55,825 bases of DNA from Amoeboaphelidium occidentale. Taxonomy: Eukaryota > Aphelidiomycota > Aphelidea. The position numbers and the translations under genes were made by a program. This document shows, piece by piece, positions 50,018 to 55,825 of this stretch (position 1 is the stretch's first letter; every line of letters begins with the position of its first letter). Under the pieces are notes generated by a model. That model made no database searches and was not told where the DNA came from. It worked only from the letters and a program-made list of their open reading frames with translations. The stretch covers positions 32,467 through 88,291 of the forward strand of contig JALGPX010000032.1 of assembly GCA_023515795.1 (NCBI GenBank), read 5' to 3'.

Positions 50018-50035
50018 TCGAGATTAAAAGAGATT

Positions 50036-50041
50036 TTTATT
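50036..50041 (-). terminator. Poly(A) signal of tropomyosin within the gap before the next gene
   Basis: AATAAA on the minus strand, 6 bp after the tropomyosin stop (50048-50050). Only 30 bp separate that stop from the next start codon (50017), so the tropomyosin 3' end probably overlaps the Myb-like gene. Confidence 0.5.
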
Positions 50042-50047
50042 GTCAAT

Positions 50048-50618
50048 TTACATTTCTTCCAAGCTCTTCAAAGTATCTTCTAACTCTCTCTTGACTGTGT
50101 TGTATTTTGCTGCGATTTCTTCGTTCAAGACTTCAAAGTTCTCCTTCTCTTGCTCAGCTTGTGCAGCTCTTGCTTGGAATTCTTGGGTCTTTGACTCTAA
50201 ACCCTTGACTCTATAGAGAAGTTAATAGATCAGCATCATCATTAGCAAAATTACTTGTCTTCAGCATCTCTAACTTGTGCAGAGATCTTTGAGTAAGTGT
50301 TCTCCAACATTTGTACTTTTCTGTGCAAGCTTTCAGTCTGACCTCTTAGCACTTCACCCTCAGCAACCTTCTGCTTTGCATTCTGGAACTTTTGCTCAGA
50401 TTCCTGGATCTGATCTTCCAGAAGTGCGATTTTGGACAAGTGTGAATTGACTTCAGAATCTAAAAGGTCATGATCATGATGATGACATTGATATCGTAAC
50501 CTTTAGCAGCAAGTTGTTGAGACAGAGCAGACAGCTTCTTCTCAGCTACATCAGCTCTTGCATTGGAACCGTCAATTTCCAACTTTAACTGGTTGATCTT
50601 TTCTTTGAACTTTTCCAT
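50048..50618 (-). CDS. Tropomyosin
   Basis: An alpha-helical coiled coil that stabilises actin cables. It is exactly 161 residues, as yeast Tpm2. Exons: 50501..50618, 50256..50459 and 50048..50211, with introns at 50460..50500 (41 nt) and 50212..50255 (44 nt). The N-terminus MEKFKEKINQLKLEIDGSNA is the fungal tropomyosin start, followed by uninterrupted heptads (ENTYSKISAQVRDAEDK, KENFEVLNEEIAAKYNTVKR) and the ending LEDTLKSLEEM. No Pro occurs in the helix. The first intron starts with the weak donor GTTACG, so splicing at that site may need checking. Confidence 0.96.
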
Positions 50619-50925
50619 TTGTTTCAACTCTGAGAGAAGGCAGATTCGACGAATCAAGTTGGTTGTAAGCAAATATTGGATTTGTAATATGTAATTCTTT
50701 TCATGATATCTATATAGAGGTACAGCAAATTGTATGATCAATGGGCATTCCGAGGTAGGCCTATTATTCTCCTGTTCAAAGCATGATCTTGCTTCACCTT
50801 TAGATCGGTCATGTATCATTGACTGTAAGCTCAGATACAGCGCCATCGTTTAAGCATCTCATTTTTAATCACGTTTGAATCCTTCGCGGAGATACCCGAC
50901 GTTTTGACTTTGGGTTGATTTTGTG
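50619..50925. promoter_or_regulatory. Shared upstream region of tropomyosin and the carrier-like gene
   Basis: 307 bp between divergent ATGs (50618 and 50926). AT-rich in the centre (AAATATTGG..TAATATGTAATT). No supported gene; a frame continuing upstream of tropomyosin exon 1 is in leader sequence. Confidence 0.35.
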
Positions 50926-51741
50926 ATGGCGACAAATTCAACAAGTTCTACAACGGCTGTGTCAACCCAAAACCGTTCCCTTGGAAAAGATCTTCTCTTA
51001 GAATGTTCCTGTGCTGTAACTGCATCCTTCATGGTCTCGCCTGCAATATCAATAATCGACAAGGCGATTATATCGAATGCTGCAGGAACTGATCCTCTGC
51101 TATCCTCCATTAAAAAGTCACTAAAGCACATGATCACTTCACCAGTAGCTTTTCTAAAGCAGCCCAGTGTCCTTTTAATCTGGTTTGTCTATGCTGGAAC
51201 ATACATTACAGGCAACTGCATCGAAAGACTTTCTATTCACTGGAACAAGGAACCGTTTTATCCAAAGTTCTTAGCTAGCTCTGCAACAAATGTTACACTG
51301 AGTGTTGCAAAGGATCGCGTATTTGCAAGAATGTTTGGTAAGGGCCCAATAAGACCTCTGCCATATCCATCGTACCTGCTTTTTGGCGCAAGAGATTCTC
51401 TGACAATTCTTGCTGGTTTCAGTCTACCTCCTTTGATTTCTCAATATTCTCAGAAATACACCACGAGCAATTATGATACACTGATACAATTAAGCGTTCC
51501 TTGCTTGATGCAATTCATCAGCACGCCGATGCATTTACTTGGTCTGGATCTTTACAACAGACCAGAAGGCAACCGTGTTGAATTCATACGCAAAGAATAC
51601 TGGAAGACTTCTTTTGCGAGAATTTCGAGAATATTTCCAGCATATGGTAACTTTTCGTTTTGTGTGTTGTTTTAACTTTTAATAGGAATTGGTGGCGTGG
51701 TGAATAAGAAACTACGGAAGCAATTTGTAGATCAACATTGA
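50926..51741 (+). CDS. Uncharacterised integral membrane protein, mitochondrial-carrier-like fungal orphan
   Basis: A 258-residue protein in two exons with a 39-nt intron at 51647..51685 (the ATG at 50926 follows a GTG that is not used). About five or six membrane-like segments are visible (e.g. CAVTASFMVSPAISI, LLIWFVYAGTYITGN, LTILAGFSLPPLIS). Repeated short motifs (VAKDRVFARMFG, PSVLLIWFVYAGTY, RIFPAYGIGGVVN) give a loose three-part layout like the SLC25 fold, but no full PxD/ExxxK signature is present. This shape is known in fungi as an uncharacterised mitochondrial protein. No transport substrate can be suggested. Confidence 0.6.
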
Positions 51742-51912
51742 TCTTCTCTGTTAAAACGACTTACTTGCAATGTATCGGAATAAAGGCTTTATCAACTAAG
51801 AGGTTTCATGCAACTGAAAATGTGACGCCAAGGCGTTGGAACTTTGAAATCATGTGAACAAAAACCCCTGCCCCTGATCGCCATTCGATTTCCAAAAAGA
51901 ACAAACGCTGCG

Positions 51913-53623
51913 ATGAATTCGATCTTGTCATATTTCATGCCGTCCTCTTCTGCGAAAGAATCGGAAGCTGATAAGAAGGCATCAGTCGCAATTACCGGTG
52001 AAGTGGTCCTGAGCAAAAGCGTCAAATTCTACAAATACTCTGCCAAGACCTGCGAGTTCGAATTGTACTCAGCTGATAAGAAAGAATTCCAGATCGGTTT
52101 AGTCAAGGAGAAGAAGTTTACGTATTCGCTCTTCGTTAAGGATGGAAGTAATCCCGTTCTGTTGCAGCCATTTGATTACACAATGTCGCCAGTGTTCCGC
52201 AGAGATTTCTTGTCCTTCATTTGGAATTATCCTGCATCATCCCAAGGCGATTCGCAGCCGTCTGCTTCTGGTACGATAACACTATCATGTGTTTTCTCAA
52301 AGAAGGAAGATGAAGAGGAATTCCGTGTTGCTTTTATGAAGGCGTACTTCGAAACGACATGCCAGACGGAATACACCGAGGCAGAAGGCGGCTACATTAA
52401 CGATGTTTACATGGAGCCAATGGAGTCCGAAGAGAGCGATGAAGATGCAGCGGAAGTAGAAACTGAGGAATCTGAATCAGAAGTTGAGGAAGTTTCAACA
52501 CCATCAAAGATCACTTCTGGAACTCGTGGCGCTTCACGTTCCGGTGCTTCGTATACTCCGCAGAAGATTAAAGGAATGTCCCTCACTTACACACCAAATA
52601 CAAACAAGTCTTTTGTTTTGAGAGGCGACGATATTGGTGTGTTCGATACGCTTTCTGGTCAATTCAACACATCTTTGAGCATAAAAGGCACGCCATCAAA
52701 GTTGATGATGTATGATCAAGATACTTCATTGATTCTGAACGATGTCAGCAATTTTTCCAAGTTGAACAAGTACGATGTCGAAACTCAGAAGATTGTTAAT
52801 GAGTGGCACATTGAGAAGGATGGTGTTGAGTTAGAAGCAGGTCATATGTTTACGCCAAGCAAGAAATACGGCCAAATGACTTCTGAACAGGTTTTCCTTT
52901 CTGGTGGTAAGAATTTGTTGATGACTTTGGATCCGCGCATGTCTAATCCTATTGCCAATTACAACATGTACAAGACAAATCCCGCATTCTCTTCCATGAC
53001 TACAACCGAAGATGGAAACATCGCTGTTGTCGGTAAAGATGGTGATTTGAGATTGTATGACAAGGTTGACAAAAGAGCAAAGACTTTCATGAAAGGTCTT
53101 GGTGGTACGCCTATTGGTGTTGATGTGAGTAACGATGGTAAATGGTGTTTGGTTACTTTTGATTGTTACTTGCTACTGGTTGAATGTGTTCGAGATGGTA
53201 TGATTTATGCTTTTCTAGTTTCTAATGATTATAGGCGCTTCTGGATATACTAAATCATTGGGTAAGGACAAACCAATTCCAAAGAGATTGCAATTGAAGC
53301 CAGAACATGCTGCATTGGTGAGCAGCAAGTATCCAATTTCTTTTACAACTGCAAAATTCAATTTGGGTGGCCCAGAACGCAAGATTGTTACTTCCACCGG
53401 ACCATACGTCATCACATGGAATTTTAGAAGAGTACTACAAGGAAAACTATATGACTACACCATAAAGCAATACGAGAAGGATGTTGTTGCAGAAACTTTC
53501 AGGTATCAAGAAGACAGTTCTGTTGTAGTAGCAACACAAGATGATGTCAAGGTTAGTAAGACTGGCGAGTTCCAGAGCGCAAAGAAGGTTTTCGGACAGT
53601 TGAGTCCAAAGAAGAAGAATTAA
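51913..53623 (+). CDS. VID27: VID27-family protein
   Basis: A 557-residue protein in two exons with a 37-nt intron at 53198..53234. The ATG at 51913 (MNSILSYFMPSSS) follows a TTG-led frame that is not used. The N-terminal PH-like part (KFYKYSAKTCEFELYS, DKKEFQIGLVKEKKFTYSLF) is followed by an acidic Glu/Asp/Ser run (about 185-220) and a WD40-like VID27 domain (SFVLRGDDIGVFDTLSG, FSSMTTTEDGNIAVVGKDGDL, GPYVITWNFRRVLQGK). Yeast Vid27 is linked to vacuolar import/degradation, but its molecular role is unknown. Shorter than yeast (782). Confidence 0.93.
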
Positions 53624-53643
53624 ATTTGAATAAATTTGTTCAA

Positions 53644-54246
53644 TTAAGACTCATTATCGCTGTAAAATGTTGAAGTAAATAATCTTGAGTGAACTCGCAT
53701 GTATGTACGTGTACTATGGAGCCTAAATCCATAGTTTTCATTAATTGGTGGTCGTTTGTGTGGAGTGATGATCAACATATACTTGCATTTCAGCGCAAAC
53801 TGTGTCAGAATAGCAGGCAATTTAGATTCATCAAGTAAATGCAGAGCAAAGCTCACAATTACTAAATCGTAATTCTCTTCCAGTGCACCATCTGCTATAT
53901 CATCAAAAGACCATTCCTTGAACTCAACAGATTGTTCACATGGGAACAAAGTATGACACCGCGCGTTAAACGATTCTTTCGTGTAGGGATCAGATGGCGT
54001 GAGATTCACTGTCTTTCCAACTTTCGATGCCCATTCGAGCGCAGATATTCCAGCCTCCCCACTTCCACAGGCGAAATCCAAAACTTTGTACTCCTTCTGT
54101 AGATTGATATTATCAATATCTGTCATGCCAGCCAAAGTCAATTTCCGTACCTGCTCGAAATGCGGGTTCCGATATTCTGCAGCTACTCTCTGATAGAAAC
54201 CATCCACGCCAAATTCGTCGTAATTCTTGCGCATCGACAAGTTCAT
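53644..54246 (-). CDS. Class I SAM-dependent methyltransferase
   Basis: A 200-residue intronless protein. SAM-binding motif I is VLDFACGSGEAGISALEW. Post-I region is TPSDPYTKESFNARC. Motif II-like region is YDLVIVSFALHLLD, followed by a hydrophobic strand ending YMLIITPHKRPP. This is the shape of small-molecule or peptide methyltransferases seen in many fungi; substrate unknown. The C-terminal 35 residues (RTYMRVHSRLFTSTFYSDNES) look family-atypical. Its stop is 20 bp from the convergent VID27 stop. Confidence 0.8.
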   Translation of the reverse strand: MNLSMRKNYDEFGVDGFYQRVAAEYRNPHFEQVRKLTLAGMTDIDNINLQKEYKVLDFACGSGEAGISALEWASKVGKTVNLTPSDPYTKESFNARCHTLFPCEQSVEFKEWSFDDIADGALEENYDLVIVSFALHLLDESKLPAILTQFALKCKYMLIITPHKRPPINENYGFRLHSTRTYMRVHSRLFTSTFYSDNES

Positions 54247-54445
54247 GATGAAGCTGTGATCAAATATAAGACCTAAAAAAGAAAAATAAATCGTTTCAGC
54301 TATTGGCAGAAAGCATAAGACCCTAACGTATTATTGCTTTTAATGCTATACGAGTCCTAAGGATGCCACGGCTTTGCGAATCAGAGGTGTCGCACAATGC
54401 ATGGAGGCACAACTATGAAATCTTTACTCTTAAAAACAACGGAAT

Positions 54446-55276
54446 ATGCCAGAAATTGACGGAGAAGGTATTCATGATCAACAATGTCGAGTTTAACGCG
54501 TAGGGAGCTTCTTTAAGACAGATTTTGATGATGAAACAGACGCACCAATTCATTTTGGATGGTATGTTACGCCAAGAGTCGTGACGCTTGTGTTCTTGGT
54601 GATTTTGTTGGTCTGGATATTAGAATCGCAAGGTGGATTGTCATTTGATGGATCTTCTGCGTTTGGCTTCCATGCTCTTCTGATGTCATTACTTGTTGTG
54701 GTGTTCATGCAGGAAGCGATCTTGATCTTCAAAGTTCCAATTTTGCCTCTTGGGCGCAGGTTTCAGACCATGGCGCACATATCTTGTCACTTCATGTCAT
54801 TAGTCTGCGCTGTTTCTGGTATGGTAGCGATCGTGTACTACAAACAACTTGCTCCACAAAAGAATGGTGTCGGTAATCAATATTTTCCGTATTTTACACT
54901 ATATTCTGGGCACTCGTGGCTGGGGATTATGTTTATGGCTTTATATGCTCTACAGGCGCTATTACGACTGGTTACGAAGAATCGTGACGTTCATGATTTT
55001 CTAGGTTCTGTTTTGTATGCGCTAGGCTTAGCAGTTTGTACATTGGGACTTCAAGGAATGCAGTCAAGTGATCTAGGAACAGTCCATGATCATGAAGAGA
55101 AGATGGTTAATACAACGGAAAATGATCCTATGGGTCAGAATGTCGGGATCGTTCTGAAACATTCTATCGCTGCAAGTCCTACCTCTTCTTATTCACAGTA
55201 TTCTGCAGCGATGGTAATTTTGTTAGCATTTAATGGGTTGGCTATATTTGCTGTTAAGCGTTTCTTAGTAAAATAG
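54446..55276 (+). CDS. Cytochrome b561-family transmembrane protein
   Basis: A 264-residue protein in two exons with a 36-nt intron at 54468..54503. The first exon (MPEIDGEG) is read across the join into SFFKTDFDDETDAP. Six membrane segments are seen. Four conserved His lie in GFHALLMS, AHISCHFMS, YSGHSWLG and DVHDFLG, spaced as in eukaryotic ascorbate-reducible cytochromes b561 (two haem pairs). A transmembrane electron carrier for ascorbate or Fe(III) reduction is likely; the copper-transporter-like neighbour could use the reduced ion, but that link is an inference. Confidence 0.85.
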
Positions 55277-55351
55277 ATTTTTAATGACGAGTCTTGGCTT
55301 CCGACAGTGTTCATGTTTCGATTGGTTTCACAAGTGACACTATTCTGAAAA

Positions 55352-55825
55352 ATGATAATATCATTATTGTCGATACTGTTTCTATTCAGTTGTGCGCTTA
55401 CTGCAGATAATTGCCCAACAAATAGTCAAGATGATACATGTGCTTCTTTCGTGTTGCCTGCTCAGAATGCTTCGGAACTTTCATTGGCAATATGCTCAAA
55501 CAATCCTTATCTGAGTACTTGCTCCTTATTCTACGGTTGTAAGTCTGGAGCTACATCTGCACGATATTGTAGTGATGCTTTCGCGCTATATGCCACGATC
55601 TGTAATGATGTAGATGATGTTGAGAGGTGTGATGCTTACATGAAAATGTGTGGTACTTCCCCAGCTTCAAGCAAAGTTCAACAATGCAAAAACTCTCCTT
55701 CTATTCCATCCTTTCCGATGACTTCAGATGTGATAAAGAATGTTTATGGTATTTGCACAAGTATGCCAACAATGAGAGCTTGTGATTCATGCAAGTTATC
55801 AAGTGATTCTGTGAATACAGGCAAT
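55352..55825 (+). CDS. Cys-rich secreted or membrane-anchored protein, possible Ctr copper transporter ectodomain (cut by window edge)
   Basis: 158 readable residues with no stop before the edge. A signal peptide lies at about residues 1-18 (MIISLLSILFLFSCALTA). Sixteen Cys follow, in pairs, with small motifs like YLSTCSLFYGCKSG, RCDAYMKMCGTS and VYGICTSMPTMRACDSC. The 'C.SMPTM..CDSC' form resembles the Cys/Met-rich extracellular parts of fungal Ctr transporters, but no MxxxM copper pore or membrane span can be seen within the window, so this is only a lead. The gene starts 75 bp after the cytochrome b561 gene, on the same strand. Confidence 0.45.
   Translation, partial: MIISLLSILFLFSCALTADNCPTNSQDDTCASFVLPAQNASELSLAICSNNPYLSTCSLFYGCKSGATSARYCSDAFALYATICNDVDDVERCDAYMKMCGTSPASSKVQQCKNSPSIPSFPMTSDVIKNVYGICTSMPTMRACDSCKLSSDSVNTGN

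Noticed and set aside
50460-50846. A 128-residue minus-strand gene upstream of tropomyosin
   Set aside because: It is tropomyosin exon 1 extended back through leader sequence and forward into intron 1; spliced tropomyosin explains all conserved residues.

Overview
This window reads as nuclear DNA from a fungus with a very compact genome, probably an early-diverging lineage. The fungal markers are a division-1 chitin synthase, an Ecm33/Sps2-type GPI-anchored wall protein, a secreted GH16 glucanase or transglycosidase, an Slt2-type MAP kinase with TEY, a Siw14/Oca1-type phosphatase, VID27, a GRR1-like F-box/LRR protein and a 161-residue tropomyosin. ARL3 at the left edge is usually kept by organisms with cilia or zoospores, so a zoosporic (chytrid- or Rozella-like) relative is plausible. 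That placement is an inference and I cannot name the species. About 37 protein genes fill 55.8 kb. Twenty-five genes carry one to four introns in the coding sequence, almost all 33-47 nt long with GT...AG ends, and most of the track's ORF ends had to be re-joined across them. I saw no tRNA, rRNA, CRISPR array, transposon or virus-derived element.

Layout. 1-8.2 kb: ARL3 (cut by the edge), a small membrane/coiled-coil protein, a zinc alcohol dehydrogenase, a FATP-type acyl-CoA synthetase, a small mitochondrial membrane protein, an SMP lipid-transfer protein of the TEX2/Nvj2 type and a PB1-domain protein. 8.3-18.5 kb: PFK-2/FBPase-2, GH16, a small zinc-finger protein, MIC60, PEX1 and chitin synthase. 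18.7-28.4 kb: an STMP1-like microprotein, the SNARE USE1 (broken only by an assembly gap), a PAS plus eIF2-alpha-kinase-like protein, cyclophilin A, a PH-CLU-TPR protein and a kinesin. 28.4-38.5 kb: BolA, Siw14-like phosphatase, WDR83, UTP25, MAK5, TAF10, F-box/LRR and Ecm33-like. 38.6-50.6 kb: DCP2, TGS1, COQ7, PET100-like, DOHH, an orphan multi-pass membrane protein, Slt2-like MAPK, ESS2, an A34.5-like Pol I subunit, a Myb-like protein and tropomyosin. 50.9-55.8 kb: a carrier-like membrane protein, VID27, a methyltransferase, a cytochrome b561-family protein and a Cys-rich secreted/Ctr-like protein cut by the right edge.

Functional themes: mitochondrial biogenesis (MIC60, PET100-like, COQ7, BolA, STMP1-like, the DUF6787-like protein), RNA and ribosome metabolism (UTP25, MAK5, A34.5-like, TGS1, DCP2, ESS2, TAF10), the cell wall and its signalling (chitin synthase, GH16, Ecm33-like, Slt2-like), and lipid and peroxisome functions (FATP, PEX1, SMP protein).

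The most striking structural feature is spacing. Six divergent pairs have start codons only 12-49 bp apart, while the other eight are 199-348 bp apart, and convergent stop codons are 5-98 bp apart. The most interesting proteins are the PAS/eIF2-kinase fusion, the PH-CLU-TPR fusion, the PB1 protein with a possible LIR motif, and the orphan 601-residue membrane protein.
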